64,000 nucleotides of DNA from Bin75 sp965223955 (GCA_965223955.1 OZ245029.1:2046001-2110000); one strand, 5' to 3'. Shown: positions 32,547 to 42,122, counted from the stretch's first letter. Translations and numbers: made by a program. The notes: a model not told the origin generated them from the letters alone.

Positions 32547-32873
32547 CTACGGCGACTCAACAAATTGATACACCGTCTCTCCTTCCTTCACGTACCCTAA
32601 CCGCTCCCGTGCCACTTGTTCCAAGGTAAAGAGATCGGATTCCAGAAGATCGATGCCCTCTCGAAGAGCAGTGTTCGCCTGCTCCAAGGAGGTAATCTCT
32701 TCTTGCGTCTTATCAAGTTCTTGAGTCATCTTCCAATACTGGGGTAACCCCGTTCCCTCCAACACCCACACCAGGCACAGCGAGATCCCAATGCTGACAC
32801 CCAGTGGATAGAACACCGATCGTGGGATGGACCATCGACTCGGTTTCTCCAGTTTTCGATTCTGGCGGACCAC
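32547..32873 (-). CDS. ftsB: Cell division protein FtsB / DivIC-like
   Basis: A 108-residue bitopic protein: a short basic cytoplasmic part, one transmembrane helix (GVSIGISLCLVWVLEG), and a periplasmic coiled coil (TQEEITSLEQANTALREGID) ending with the family box VARERLGYVKEGETVYQF. FtsB bridges FtsL and FtsQ in the divisome. It starts one base after the enolase stop, a common arrangement. Confidence 0.92.
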   Translation of the reverse strand: MVRQNRKLEKPSRWSIPRSVFYPLGVSIGISLCLVWVLEGTGLPQYWKMTQELDKTQEEITSLEQANTALREGIDLLESDLFTLEQVARERLGYVKEGETVYQFVESP

Positions 32874-32874
32874 C

Positions 32875-34164
32875 TTATGCCTTTCGGGTTCGGAGCACCT
32901 TTCTTCCTTTATACACCGCCGATTTCCCCAGCTCTTCTTCGATTCTGAGGAGTTGATTGTACTTGGCCAAACGGTCCGTTCGAGACAACGAACCCGTCTT
33001 GATCTGCCCGGCGTTCAATGCCACGGCCAAGTCGGCAATGGTCGTGTCCTCCGTTTCTCCGGAACGATGGGAGATCACGACACCGAACCCCGCACGCTTG
33101 GCGAGTTCAACCGTCTCGAGGGTTTCGGTCAAGGTACCGATCTGGTTCACCTTTATCAGAATAGCAGTTCCGACGTGTTCTTGAATACCCCTTGACAAAT
33201 AATCGACGTTGGTCACAAACAAGTCATCTCCAACCAACTGGACCCGTGCACCGAGCCGGTCGGTCAGGAGTTTCCAGCCTTTCCAGTCGTCTTCATGGAG
33301 TCCATCTTCAATCGACACAATGGGATACCGCTCGACCAACCCTTCATAAAAATCGATCATCCGGGCAGAACTTCGCGCAGCACGCTTTTCCGCGCGAAGC
33401 ACATACCCCTTTTTACCGTAAAATTCATTGGCCGCCGCATCAATCGCCAACACAATATCCGAGCCGAGCCGGTACCCTGCCTTGCGAACGGCCTGACTAA
33501 TCACGGCCAACGCCTCTTCATTCGACTGCAGGGCCGGCGCAAAGCCACCCTCATCGCCCACTGCCGTACTCAAGCCCTTGGCCTTCAGCACGGCCCGTAA
33601 ATGGTGAAACACCTCCGCACCCATCCGCAGCCCTTCGCGAAACCGCGTCGCGCCGACGGGCATGATCATGAACTCCTGCAAATCCAATCCGTTATTCGCG
33701 TGAACGCCACCATTGATAATATTCATCATGGGCACCGGCAATTCACGGGCCTTGGCTCCGCCGATGTATCGATAGAGGGGTTGCCGCGTTTCCGCCGACG
33801 CGGCACGGGCCACGGCAAGCGAAATCCCCAGGATGGCATTCGCCCCGAGTCGGGACTTTCCCGGAGTCCCATCCAACGCAAGCATTGTGGAATCGACCAA
33901 CGTTTGATCCAGGGCATTCACCCCCAGAAGTTTGGGGGCCAGGGTTTTCGTAATGTTCCGAATGGCCTTCGTGACCCCCTTCCCCATCCACCGTTGAGGA
34001 TCGTTGTCCCGTAATTCAAGCGCTTCTCGTGTCCCCGTCGACGCACCGGAAGGCACGGCTGCCCGTCCCCATGCACCACTGGTCAGCAGAACGTCCACCT
34101 CCACCGTAGGCGTCCCGCGAGAATCAAGTATGGTTCTTGCTTTGATTTCCCGAATTCTGCTCAT
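32875..34164 (-). CDS. eno: Enolase
   Basis: A 429-residue enzyme of standard length. It begins IREIKARTILDSRGTPTVEV, and carries VPSGASTGTREALELRD, VGDEGGFAPAL, the metal ligands in VSIEDGLHEDDW and VGDDLFVTN, LIKVNQIGTLTE with the catalytic Lys, and SHRSGETEDTTIADLAV. It interconverts 2-phosphoglycerate and phosphoenolpyruvate in glycolysis and gluconeogenesis. It is followed by ftsB. Confidence 0.98.
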   Translation of the reverse strand: MSRIREIKARTILDSRGTPTVEVDVLLTSGAWGRAAVPSGASTGTREALELRDNDPQRWMGKGVTKAIRNITKTLAPKLLGVNALDQTLVDSTMLALDGTPGKSRLGANAILGISLAVARAASAETRQPLYRYIGGAKARELPVPMMNIINGGVHANNGLDLQEFMIMPVGATRFREGLRMGAEVFHHLRAVLKAKGLSTAVGDEGGFAPALQSNEEALAVISQAVRKAGYRLGSDIVLAIDAAANEFYGKKGYVLRAEKRAARSSARMIDFYEGLVERYPIVSIEDGLHEDDWKGWKLLTDRLGARVQLVGDDLFVTNVDYLSRGIQEHVGTAILIKVNQIGTLTETLETVELAKRAGFGVVISHRSGETEDTTIADLAVALNAGQIKTGSLSRTDRLAKYNQLLRIEEELGKSAVYKGRKVLRTRKA

Positions 34165-34375
34165 TCACGCGTCGCTTTTCACAAAGAGGAACGTCTCATG
34201 CAGGCTTGGCGCTTGTACATACGCACTGGTCTCCAGCCCTTTTCCTCCCCTTTGTAAGGGGAGGTCAGGTGGGGTAGAGTTGAACGTCCATAGAGCACGT
34301 AGGGTCGCGCCCTGATCATAGCCTCTACCTCCCCTCACCCCTCCTTACAAAGGAGGGGAAGTGGAGCACCGAATG
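34165..34375. repeat. Paired inverted repeat copies between gatB and eno
   Basis: CCTCCCCTTTGTAAGGGGAGG at about 34244-34264 and CTCACCCCTCCTTACAAAGG ... AGGGGAAG at about 34332-34364 are opposite-facing copies of one family, which could fold into hairpins or a larger stem. No gene is seen. Confidence 0.6.
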
Positions 34376-35806
34376 TTAGGGCGAAAGCTGCGTCTTGAAC
34401 AATGCATTCACTTTTTGGGGATTGGCTTTGCCCCCGGAGTTTTTCATGACTTGGCCGACCAGGAACCCGATTACCGTCTCTTTTCCCTCTCGATATTGGG
34501 CCACCTGCGCAGGGTGCCGCTCGATGACGGCGTCGACCAAAGCCAGTAACTCCCCTTCATCGGACAGTTGCCGGAGCCCCTTTTCCTCTACGAGTTGCGC
34601 GGCCGATTTGTCTCCGGCGTAGAGTTCGGGGAAAATCTCCTTGGCGACTTTCAAACTGATGGTTTCATCATGCACGAGTTTCAATAATCCCACCAACCGT
34701 TCCGGAGACACGGGGGAAGACTCGACGGTCGTCCCGGATTGATGCAGCGCCCGCAACAATTCACTCATCATGAAGTTGCTGATGGTTTTGGGTTCGGCAA
34801 ACAACGTCACGCAGGCTTCAAAGTAATCGGCCAAGGCACGAGAGCTCGTGAGCACACCGGCATCGTAGTCCGGCAATCCGTAGTCCCTCAGAAATCGCTG
34901 ATGGCGATCCTGGGGTAATTCCTGAATCGTGGATCGCAATTCTTCAACCCACTCGTCGGAAATCACAAGCGGAACGAGATCGGGATCGGGAAAATAGCGA
35001 TAATCATGGGCTTCTTCCTTGCTTCTCATGACAACGGTCTGGCTACGCTCAATATCCCACAATCGGGTTTCCTGATAGACCGTTCCTCCTTCCGTGAGGA
35101 CTTTGGTTTGACGTTTGATTTCATACTCGATGGCGTCTTTGACAAACTTGAACGAGTTGATATTTTTGAGTTCCACCTTGGTGCCAAATGCGTCGGATCC
35201 CGCCGGCCTCAGCGAAAGGTTGGGTTCACAGCGAAGACTGCCCTGTTCCATGTTACCGTCACACACGTCTATATACATCAACACGTCCCGTAAGGACTTC
35301 AAATACGAGACGACTTCCTCTGCCGAGCGCATATCGGGCTCGGTCACAATTTCTATCAACGGTGTTCCCGCTCGATTCAGATCGACGAAACTGCCGGCAT
35401 CTTCACTCGCGTGAATATTTTTCCCCGCGTCTTCTTCCAAATGCGCTCGACGGATTCTCACCTTTCCGGACGTCCCGTTTGCCTTGAACGCCAGCCAGCC
35501 ATTCTCGCAAATGGGCCGGTCATACTGGGAGATTTGATAGCCCTTCGGCAGGTCCGGGTAAAAGTAATGCTTTCGGGCGAATTGGTTCGTTGTCCGAACG
35601 GTACAATTCAAAGCCAATCCCGTCCGAATCGCCATTTCCACCGCACGTTTATTCACGACCGGCAACGCACCCGGCAATCCCAGGCAAACGGGACAGGTCC
35701 GAGTGTTGGCCGGCGCCCCGAACTCCGTCGCACAGCCGCAAAACATTTTCGATTGCGTTTGGAGTTGGGCGTGAACCTCCAACCCAATGATGGTTTCGAA
35801 CGTCAC
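34376..35806 (-). CDS. gatB: Aspartyl/glutamyl-tRNA(Asn/Gln) amidotransferase subunit B
   Basis: A 476-residue protein beginning TIIGLEVHAQLQTQSKMFCG, with ATEFGAPANTRTCPVCLGLPG (20 shown within), zinc-site Cys residues, RIRRAHLEEDAGK, DLNRAGTPLIEIVTEPD, and a C-terminal YqeY-like tail with GFLVGQVMKNSGGKANPQKV. With GatC and GatA it converts Glu-tRNA(Gln) and Asp-tRNA(Asn) to the amidated forms. It overlaps the YtxH gene by four bases and ends the gat operon. Confidence 0.97.
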   Translation of the reverse strand: MTFETIIGLEVHAQLQTQSKMFCGCATEFGAPANTRTCPVCLGLPGALPVVNKRAVEMAIRTGLALNCTVRTTNQFARKHYFYPDLPKGYQISQYDRPICENGWLAFKANGTSGKVRIRRAHLEEDAGKNIHASEDAGSFVDLNRAGTPLIEIVTEPDMRSAEEVVSYLKSLRDVLMYIDVCDGNMEQGSLRCEPNLSLRPAGSDAFGTKVELKNINSFKFVKDAIEYEIKRQTKVLTEGGTVYQETRLWDIERSQTVVMRSKEEAHDYRYFPDPDLVPLVISDEWVEELRSTIQELPQDRHQRFLRDYGLPDYDAGVLTSSRALADYFEACVTLFAEPKTISNFMMSELLRALHQSGTTVESSPVSPERLVGLLKLVHDETISLKVAKEIFPELYAGDKSAAQLVEEKGLRQLSDEGELLALVDAVIERHPAQVAQYREGKETVIGFLVGQVMKNSGGKANPQKVNALFKTQLSP

Positions 35807-36132
35807 CGTGTCGGATCGGATTCTTCTGAAGAAGGACGCCGCATTTGCTGCACCGACTCCCGCCCCGCATCCACCGCATCCTTGACGACCGTCCCGGCTT
35901 CATTCAGAAACTCCCGGCTTTTGTTCATCACATCGTCCCAGGTATCCGTGGCTCTTTCCGAAAAATCTCGAACGTCATCGCCCGCCTGTCGCACCGTACG
36001 GAACAAGGTCTCCCGCGATTCCCGTCCGGCTTGCGGAGCCAATAACAAGGCGGCAACGGCGCCAAACGCCATCCCGCTCAAAAACGCCACCATCACGCTG
36101 CTGGCTGATGCACCAGAACTCTTGTTTCCCAT
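35803..36132 (-). CDS. YtxH domain protein
   Basis: A 109-residue protein with one N-terminal membrane helix (VMVAFLSGMAFGAVAALLLAP) followed by the YtxH motif APQAGRESRETLF and an amphipathic helix (DVMNKSREFLNEAG). The family is often called stress-related but its role is unknown. It lies between DUF948 and gatB and overlaps gatB by four bases. Confidence 0.85.
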   Translation of the reverse strand: MGNKSSGASASSVMVAFLSGMAFGAVAALLLAPQAGRESRETLFRTVRQAGDDVRDFSERATDTWDDVMNKSREFLNEAGTVVKDAVDAGRESVQQMRRPSSEESDPTR

Positions 36133-36522
36133 TTACCTGCCCTCCCTTTTTTGTGCACGATTTTTTAAAGTCAGTACCACGGCCCTCATGCCCACCAGCA
36201 CGCTGGCCAGATTCTTCATGAGCGTCGTACTTTGTCCACGAAGAACTCCATGGACTTGATTGACCGTCTCACCCACGTCGCCAATGGCATGCATCAACAC
36301 CGATGCCCTGCCCACTCCTTCCCGAGCTTGCATGGACATGGCTCGAATGTTCTCATTCGTCTGCTTGATCTCTGTCAGGATCTCCGGCAATTCGGAATTA
36401 ATCTGCGATAGTAATCGTTCGGCTTGAGTCGCGGTCTTCCGCACCTGAATCACGGTCGGAATGACGTAGCCCACAAGCACCACAAAGGCTACGGCAATTA
36501 CCACTGCGGCAACCTCAATCAT
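36133..36522 (-). CDS. DUF948 protein
   Basis: A 129-residue protein with an N-terminal membrane helix (VAAVVIAVAFVVLVGYVI) and a coiled-coil body (QAERLLSQINSELPEILTEI), the DUF948 layout. DUF948 and YtxH genes often pair; here they are adjacent with no gap. They sit inside the gat operon between gatA and gatB. Confidence 0.85.
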   Translation of the reverse strand: MIEVAAVVIAVAFVVLVGYVIPTVIQVRKTATQAERLLSQINSELPEILTEIKQTNENIRAMSMQAREGVGRASVLMHAIGDVGETVNQVHGVLRGQSTTLMKNLASVLVGMRAVVLTLKNRAQKREGR

Positions 36523-36534
36523 ACGTCACCTTCC

Positions 36535-38004
36535 TTATCGAATAAGTGGTCGTTTTTTGTGCCAGTCCGTGGCCAACTCATACGCACGTGCGGCCCGAAG
36601 AACGACGTCTTCTTCAAAGGGACGACCCAAAATTTGCATGCCGATCGGCAACTTCTTCCGGCTCAACCCGCAAGGCAAGGAAATCGCCGGAATTCCGGCT
36701 AAACTTGCGGAAATGGTATACAGATCCGACAAATACATTTGCAGGGGATCTTCGATTTTTTCACCGAGTTGAAACGCCGGGGTCGGCATCACGGGGGTCA
36801 CGAGCAGATCGACGTCCTGAAAGACCCGATCAAAATCCTGTCGAATCAGGGTCCGTACCGCTTGAGCTTTGGCATAATAGGCATCATAGTAGCCGCTACT
36901 CAAGGCATAGGTGCCCAGCATAATCCGTCGTTTCACCTCCGGACCAAACCCTTCTTGCCTGGTGCTCCGATACATCTCCAGAAGATCAGCGTTTTCTTTG
37001 GCCCGGAATCCATATTTGACGCCATCATAGCGGGCCAGGTTGGAACTCGCCTCCGCCGTTGCCAAGATATAATAGGTCGCCACCGCAACCCCCGTGTGCG
37101 GGAGCGAGACCTCGTGAAGCGTACCGCCCAATTCTTCCAGAACGGCGAGGGCTTCGCCCACGGCGTCGCTGACTTCCGGATCCAGACCTTCTGCAAAAAA
37201 TTCAAGCGGGACCCCGATTTTCAGTTTTTTGAGGTCTTTCTTTTTGAAAGCCCGCGTAAAGTCGGGAACCGGTATGTCCGCCGAGGTCGAATCCCGGGGA
37301 TCATGCCCGGCAAGCACGTTCAACATCAACGCGGCATCCATGACGTCCTTGGTAATGGGCCCGATTTGATCGAGAGAAGAAGCAAACGCAATGAGCCCAT
37401 AACGAGACACGCGTCCATACGTCGGTTTCAGGCCGACGACCCCACAACACGCGGCCGGTTGGCGGATAGATCCCCCCGTATCCGTCCCCAGCGCCGCAAC
37501 ACATTCATCGGCAGCCACGGCCGCAGCCGAGCCGCCACTCGAGCCACCGGGCACAGAGGAGAGTCTCCAGGGATTTCGACTCGGGCCAAAAGCCGAATAT
37601 TCGGTGGAAGACCCCATCCCGAATTCATCCAGATTGGTTTTTCCGATCAGTAAACACTGCTGCGCCTGCAGCGCGTTCACCACGGTGGCGGAATACGGCG
37701 GGGTGAACCCCCCAAGAATGCGGGACCCACACGTCGTGGGAAGGCTTTCCGTGCAAATATTATCCTTGATGGCAATCGGCATCGCCATCAGGGGCTCGGT
37801 TTTTCTCCAGGCGCTCAACGACTCATCCAGCGCCTGGGCCTGAGACAAAATGGTCTCTTTGTCGTTCAGCGTAATATAGGCTTTGACCTTCGACTCCACG
37901 ACGCTGATCCGAAGAAAGTAGGCGCGGACAATCTCCACGGCACTGACATCTCCACGCGTAAAGCGATCCTGAAGCTCTTTCAGGGTACATTTAACAAGTG
38001 ACAT
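36535..38004 (-). CDS. gatA: Aspartyl/glutamyl-tRNA(Asn/Gln) amidotransferase subunit A
   Basis: A 489-residue amidase-signature enzyme. The catalytic Lys lies in MAIPIAIKDNICT; the cis-Ser and nucleophile Ser are in VPGGSSGGSAAAVAAD, then GTDTGGSIRQPAACCGVVGLKP (part shown), and GRVSRYGLIAFASSLDQIGP. It releases ammonia from glutamine for transfer by GatB. Normal length. It follows panD by 59 bases. Confidence 0.97.
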   Translation of the reverse strand: MSLVKCTLKELQDRFTRGDVSAVEIVRAYFLRISVVESKVKAYITLNDKETILSQAQALDESLSAWRKTEPLMAMPIAIKDNICTESLPTTCGSRILGGFTPPYSATVVNALQAQQCLLIGKTNLDEFGMGSSTEYSAFGPSRNPWRLSSVPGGSSGGSAAAVAADECVAALGTDTGGSIRQPAACCGVVGLKPTYGRVSRYGLIAFASSLDQIGPITKDVMDAALMLNVLAGHDPRDSTSADIPVPDFTRAFKKKDLKKLKIGVPLEFFAEGLDPEVSDAVGEALAVLEELGGTLHEVSLPHTGVAVATYYILATAEASSNLARYDGVKYGFRAKENADLLEMYRSTRQEGFGPEVKRRIMLGTYALSSGYYDAYYAKAQAVRTLIRQDFDRVFQDVDLLVTPVMPTPAFQLGEKIEDPLQMYLSDLYTISASLAGIPAISLPCGLSRKKLPIGMQILGRPFEEDVVLRAARAYELATDWHKKRPLIR

Positions 38005-38063
38005 AGCTATGAAACGGGCTTACAAGTGAAGGAAGAAACGACGATCAGAAGCCGCCGTCGGCA

Positions 38064-38420
38064 TCAGGCGCAATTGGCGATTCGATTGTCGTCGTCTACT
38101 TGAATGATTCGAGGGCAATGGTGCTTTGCTTCATCATCATTGTAATATTCATAACAAAAAATGATGACCCGATCCCCAATCACCCCTTTTCTGGCCGTGG
38201 GTCCATTGAGCACGACTTCGCCGGACCCCCGTTTTCCATTGATGGCATAGGTCGTGAACCGCTCACCATTGTTCAAATTCGAGACCATTACGAGTTCATA
38301 GGGCAGAATCCCTGCCGCATCCAACAAATCTTCATCGACTGTCAGACTGCCCTCATATTCCAGACAGGCATCCGTCACCAACGCTCGGTGGATTTTCGAC
38401 CGTAACATTTGCCGTAACAT
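38064..38420 (-). CDS. panD: Aspartate 1-decarboxylase
   Basis: A 118-residue precursor, MLRQMLRSKIHRALVTDA. The self-cleavage site is Gly24-Ser25 in YEGSLTVDEDLLDAAG, which generates the pyruvoyl group. NGERFTTYAINGKRGSGEVV and GDRVIIFCYEYYNDDEA complete the barrel. It makes beta-alanine for coenzyme A. The start is set at 38420 to match the family; the frame runs upstream into gatC. It is inserted between gatC and gatA, an unusual place that ties pantothenate to the tRNA amidation operon. Confidence 0.95.
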   Translation of the reverse strand: MLRQMLRSKIHRALVTDACLEYEGSLTVDEDLLDAAGILPYELVMVSNLNNGERFTTYAINGKRGSGEVVLNGPTARKGVIGDRVIIFCYEYYNDDEAKHHCPRIIQVDDDNRIANCA

Positions 38421-38442
38421 CGTTTCCCCGACTTCCTCGGAT

Positions 38443-38739
38443 TCACCGATCACTGATAATTTGCGGAACCTGAAACAAGCCATCCACCGCTTCCGGCGCG
38501 TTGCTCAACGCGTGCACTTGCGACAGGGAGGGTTGTCTCTCATCTTCACGCAACACGTTGGCGTCACCCGCGACCACCGACGTCGTCCCTGGAATACCCG
38601 TCGTATCAACGGCGTTCAACTCTTCCATGGAGGTCAAAATACGACTCAGTTGGCGACTCAACCGCTCCAGTTCCTCCCGGCTCAGTTGAAGCCGGGCAAG
38701 ATCCGCCACGTGTTCCACTTGACTCATCTCGATGCTCAT
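38443..38739 (-). CDS. gatC: Aspartyl/glutamyl-tRNA(Asn/Gln) amidotransferase subunit C
   Basis: A 98-residue protein with the GatC pattern: VEHVADLARLQLSREELERL, LNAVDTTGIPGTT, and the tail LREDERQPSLSQ...ALSNAPEAVDGLFQVPQII. It stabilises the GatA-GatB interface. It opens the operon gatC-panD-gatA-DUF948-ytxH-gatB. Confidence 0.95.
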   Translation of the reverse strand: MSIEMSQVEHVADLARLQLSREELERLSRQLSRILTSMEELNAVDTTGIPGTTSVVAGDANVLREDERQPSLSQVHALSNAPEAVDGLFQVPQIISDR

Positions 38740-38909
38740 TGACGAGGGCCTGCTCCTCTTCGGGTTGGGCTATTCCTGCCGCTCCAAGAAAAGATTATAC
38801 CATCAGGGCCGAAAGACTACAAAGAGTTTACAATTTTATCATGACGGGCGTTGGAAAGCTACGGAAGACCGTCACCATACGACGGACTTTCGGGGCGAAC
38901 GATGTTTCG

Positions 38910-39641
38910 TCAACGCAGGTATTTGCTCGACAACGCGGCCATCGGCGGCGACATCCACCCTTCATCGGCAAAAGAGACATAGCGTCCGTCACCCACGATG
39001 ACGTGGTCAAGCACCTGCACGCCGAGAATGTCGCCGGCTTCCTGCAAGCGTGCCGTCAACGCCCGGTCTTCTTTACTGGGCTTGGGGTCCCCACTCGGAT
39101 GATTGTGCAGAAAGATCACGGCCGCCGCCGACTCGCGGACGGCTTCATTGAACACTTCCCTCGGATGTACCAGGCTGCTCGTCAAACTCCCTTCGGAGAC
39201 GGTCTTTTCCCGGATGACCGCATGCTTGGCATCGAGAAGGATCACCTTAAAGAGTTCGCGCCGTAAATCCCGCAACAGTGGATAGTAATGGTCAAAAACC
39301 GTTTGACTTTGGGTAATCACCGTCCCGGTCGTCAGCGGAGTGGACAACACACGTTTGCCCAACTCAATGGCCGCCTTGATCTGGGCCACCTTGGCCGGGC
39401 CGATACCCGGCACGGCACAGAGTTCCTGGACGCCTCGATTGGCCAATCCCTGCAAGCCTCCCAAATGCTGTAGAAGATCCATGCCGACCTGGACAGCCGA
39501 CGTCTTATGCCGGCCCACCCGAAGCACAATGGCCAGCAATTGCGCATCGGTCAGAGACCCCGGACCTTCTTCCAGCAGTCGCTCACGCGGCCGTTCACCT
39601 TTTGGCCAATGCAGGATCGCTTTAGAAGATTTCTCGTCCAT
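38910..39641 (-). CDS. radC: RadC family JAB-domain protein
   Basis: A 243-residue protein. The N-terminal helix-hairpin-helix part reads PRERLLEEGPGSLTDAQLLA and GLANRGVQELCAVPGIGPAK. The C-terminal JAB/MPN domain has the metal motif FLHNHPSGDPKPSKED with an upstream Glu (HPREVFNEA). Despite its name, a repair role is not established. The ATG at 39641 follows GAGGAG directly. It lies upstream of gatC with a 170-base gap. Confidence 0.92.
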   Translation of the reverse strand: MDEKSSKAILHWPKGERPRERLLEEGPGSLTDAQLLAIVLRVGRHKTSAVQVGMDLLQHLGGLQGLANRGVQELCAVPGIGPAKVAQIKAAIELGKRVLSTPLTTGTVITQSQTVFDHYYPLLRDLRRELFKVILLDAKHAVIREKTVSEGSLTSSLVHPREVFNEAVRESAAAVIFLHNHPSGDPKPSKEDRALTARLQEAGDILGVQVLDHVIVGDGRYVSFADEGWMSPPMAALSSKYLR

Positions 39642-39804
39642 CCTCTCCTCGTCTCTTACCGGAAGCTCTCGACGACCGTTGCCGCGAGGGTAAACCATTC
39701 GGCCGCAACTTCACACCCCACCAAAGCGGAGACTCCTTCTGATGGGCTTATCTTGCCGCTCACGAACCAGTATGCTACTTTTTCTCGTCTGAAAGGAGCA
39801 AGCG

Positions 39805-40380
39805 GTGCGAGTCGTTGCCGGCAGCCAAAAAGGGCGTCGTCTCAAAGAGCCAGAAGGGCAGGACCTTCGTCCGACCTCGGCCCGAGTCCGCGAAGCCTTA
39901 TTGTCGATCCTGGCCCATCGCACACAAGGCGCACGCGTCTTGGATCTCTATGCCGGAACCGGGGCATTGGGCCTCGAGTCCTTGAGTCGTGGGGCCCACC
40001 AGGTCGTCTTTGTGGAGAACCACGTCGCCTCGGCACGAATCCTTCGAGAAAACGTCACCCGGTGCGGCCACGACGAACGATGCGTCGTCATCATACAAGA
40101 CGTTGAGACGTTTTTAACCGCACCTCCATCGTTTGGCGAACCGCCTGCGTTCGATATTGTCTTTGTGGATCCGCCCTATCACACCACCGACCTGACCCGA
40201 TTGCTCGAACGCCTGAGCCTGAGTGAGAAAATCGCTTCTCAAGGGATGATCATTCTTGAACATTTCTTCAAGCATCCCGTACCGGGCCGAATCGGAGCAC
40301 TCACGCAAACGCGTCAATCGCGGTATGGCGACACCATGCTCACCTTCTACCAACGTTCTGCGGAGGACACATGCGACTAG
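39805..40380 (+). CDS. rsmD: 16S rRNA (guanine(966)-N(2))-methyltransferase RsmD
   Basis: A 191-residue methyltransferase with GTG start and AAAGGAGC upstream. It shows MRVVAGSQKGRRLKEPEG, RPTSARVREALLSIL, the SAM motif VLDLYAGTGALGLESLSRGA, and catalytic FDIVFVDPPYH. It methylates G966 in 16S rRNA. It overlaps coaD by 10 bases, the common rsmD-coaD pair. Confidence 0.96.
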   Translation: MRVVAGSQKGRRLKEPEGQDLRPTSARVREALLSILAHRTQGARVLDLYAGTGALGLESLSRGAHQVVFVENHVASARILRENVTRCGHDERCVVIIQDVETFLTAPPSFGEPPAFDIVFVDPPYHTTDLTRLLERLSLSEKIASQGMIILEHFFKHPVPGRIGALTQTRQSRYGDTMLTFYQRSAEDTCD

Positions 40381-40859
40381 CCATCTATCCGGGCACCTTC
40401 GATCCCATTACCCGTGGGCACACGGATATTGTCAGTCGCAGTCTCAGCGTCTTCGACCGGCTGGTCGTGGCCATCGCTCCCAATCCGCGAAAAGGAGCGC
40501 TGCTGTCTATGGAGGAACGAGTCGAACTTGCGAAAATCGCCACGAAGGGATTCCCCAACGTGGAAGTGGAATCGTTCAACGGCCTGTTAGTGGAATACGT
40601 TCGACAGCGGGGAGCTCATGCCATTATTCGAGGATTACGAGCGGTTTCCGACTTTGAGCACGAGTTTCAAATGGCGTTACTCAATCGCAAGCTCGATGAA
40701 CAGTTGGAAACGGTTTTTCTGATGCCAAGCGAAGAATATTCGTATCTGACTTCCAGCATCGTCAAAGAACTCGCCCTGTTCGGAGGTGCATTGGAGGCCT
40801 TTCTCATCCCTGAGGCAGCCAAACTCCTTCGTGAAAAGTATGGGCATCCCTCACCATGA
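40371..40859 (+). CDS. coaD: Phosphopantetheine adenylyltransferase
   Basis: A 162-residue nucleotidyltransferase: MRLAIYPGTFDPITRGHTDI (with the TxxH/HxGH-type motif), VAIAPNPRKGALLSMEERVE, AIIRGLRAVSDFEHEFQMAL, and YSYLTSSIVKELA. It forms dephospho-CoA from phosphopantetheine and ATP. It overlaps the following aminotransferase by four bases. Confidence 0.97.
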   Translation: MRLAIYPGTFDPITRGHTDIVSRSLSVFDRLVVAIAPNPRKGALLSMEERVELAKIATKGFPNVEVESFNGLLVEYVRQRGAHAIIRGLRAVSDFEHEFQMALLNRKLDEQLETVFLMPSEEYSYLTSSIVKELALFGGALEAFLIPEAAKLLREKYGHPSP

Positions 40860-42049
40860 AACTGGCCACCCGTACCACTCGCATCGTCCCATCCCCGACC
40901 TTGAACATTTCGGCAACGGCCAAATCCATGGTGGCCCAAGGCATGGACGTCATTGATTTTTCCGCAGGGGAACCGGCATGTGACACGCCTGAGGTGGTGA
41001 AAGCGGCCGCGAAGGCGGCCATCACAGACGGGTTTACCAAATACACGCCGGCCTCGGGCACCGATGAGCTCAAACAAGCCATCGTTGAGAAATTTTCACG
41101 AGACCAGGGGATCCACTACGAGAAATCGCAAATCCTGGTGTCCTGCGGGGCCAAGCATACCCTGTATAACGTCGCGCAAGCCCTTTTGGATCCCGGGGAC
41201 GAAGTCATGATCCCCGCTCCGTATTGGGTGTCCTATCCGGATATCGTGCGACTGGCCGATGGACAACCCGTTATTCTGGAAACAAAGGAAAGTAACGGGT
41301 ATGCGCTTGATCCCAAACAATTGGAAGCCAGCGTCACCCCCCGCACCAGGGCGCTGATCCTGAACAGCCCGTGTAACCCGACGGGGACACTGTATACACG
41401 GGAGACGCTTGAAGCCGTGGCCGACGTGGCCAAACGTCACGGCTTTCTCGTGATCTCCGACGAAATTTATGAACAACTCGTCTATGGAGAAACGCCGTTC
41501 CTGAGTATCGTATCCGCCGCACCCGAGATTGCCGATCAGACTCTTGTGGTGAATGGCGTTTCCAAAGCGTTTTCCATGACGGGATGGCGTATCGGGTACG
41601 CCGGGGGACCGAAAGCGTTAATCGCCGCGATGGCGATGATTCAAAGCCAAAGCACGTCCAATCCCACGTCGATTTCGCAAAAAGCCGCGGTGGCCGCCCT
41701 CCGGGACGGGACCCCATTTTTCGAGGAGTTGCTTGCGGATCTGAGTCCCAAGCGTCGCCTCATGATTGACACGTTGAACGCGATCCCCGGCATGACCTGT
41801 CCAACCCCTACCGGAGCCTTTTACGCATTTCCCAACGTGTCGGGAATCTTGGGCAAACGGCATGCAAATGGAACCATCGCGACATCGGGAGACCTGGCCA
41901 CCTACTTATTACATGAAGCTCACGTTGCATGTGTGCCCGGTGAACCGTTTGGAAGTCCGCACCATCTGCGGTTGACCTATACCCCCACGCTCGACTCGAT
42001 CGAACGAGGACTCAAAAGGGTCGCAAAGGCCATTCAGGCCCTGGCCTGA
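40856..42049 (+). CDS. Class I/II aspartate aminotransferase
   Basis: A 397-residue PLP enzyme. It contains IDFSAGEPACDTPEVV, YTPASGTDELKQAI, LILNSPCNPTGTLY, the PLP Lys in VVNGVSKAFSMTGWRIGYAG, and the C-terminal HHLRLTYTPTLDSIERGL. It belongs to the aspartate/prephenate aminotransferase subgroup. It is the third gene of rsmD-coaD-aminotransferase. Confidence 0.93.
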   Translation: MKLATRTTRIVPSPTLNISATAKSMVAQGMDVIDFSAGEPACDTPEVVKAAAKAAITDGFTKYTPASGTDELKQAIVEKFSRDQGIHYEKSQILVSCGAKHTLYNVAQALLDPGDEVMIPAPYWVSYPDIVRLADGQPVILETKESNGYALDPKQLEASVTPRTRALILNSPCNPTGTLYTRETLEAVADVAKRHGFLVISDEIYEQLVYGETPFLSIVSAAPEIADQTLVVNGVSKAFSMTGWRIGYAGGPKALIAAMAMIQSQSTSNPTSISQKAAVAALRDGTPFFEELLADLSPKRRLMIDTLNAIPGMTCPTPTGAFYAFPNVSGILGKRHANGTIATSGDLATYLLHEAHVACVPGEPFGSPHHLRLTYTPTLDSIERGLKRVAKAIQALA

Positions 42050-42122
42050 TCCCCAAAGATCCTTGACTTTGCCGAAAAAAAGATTATTGGAAATAGAAAG
42101 ACCGTGAAACGAGGGGATAACG

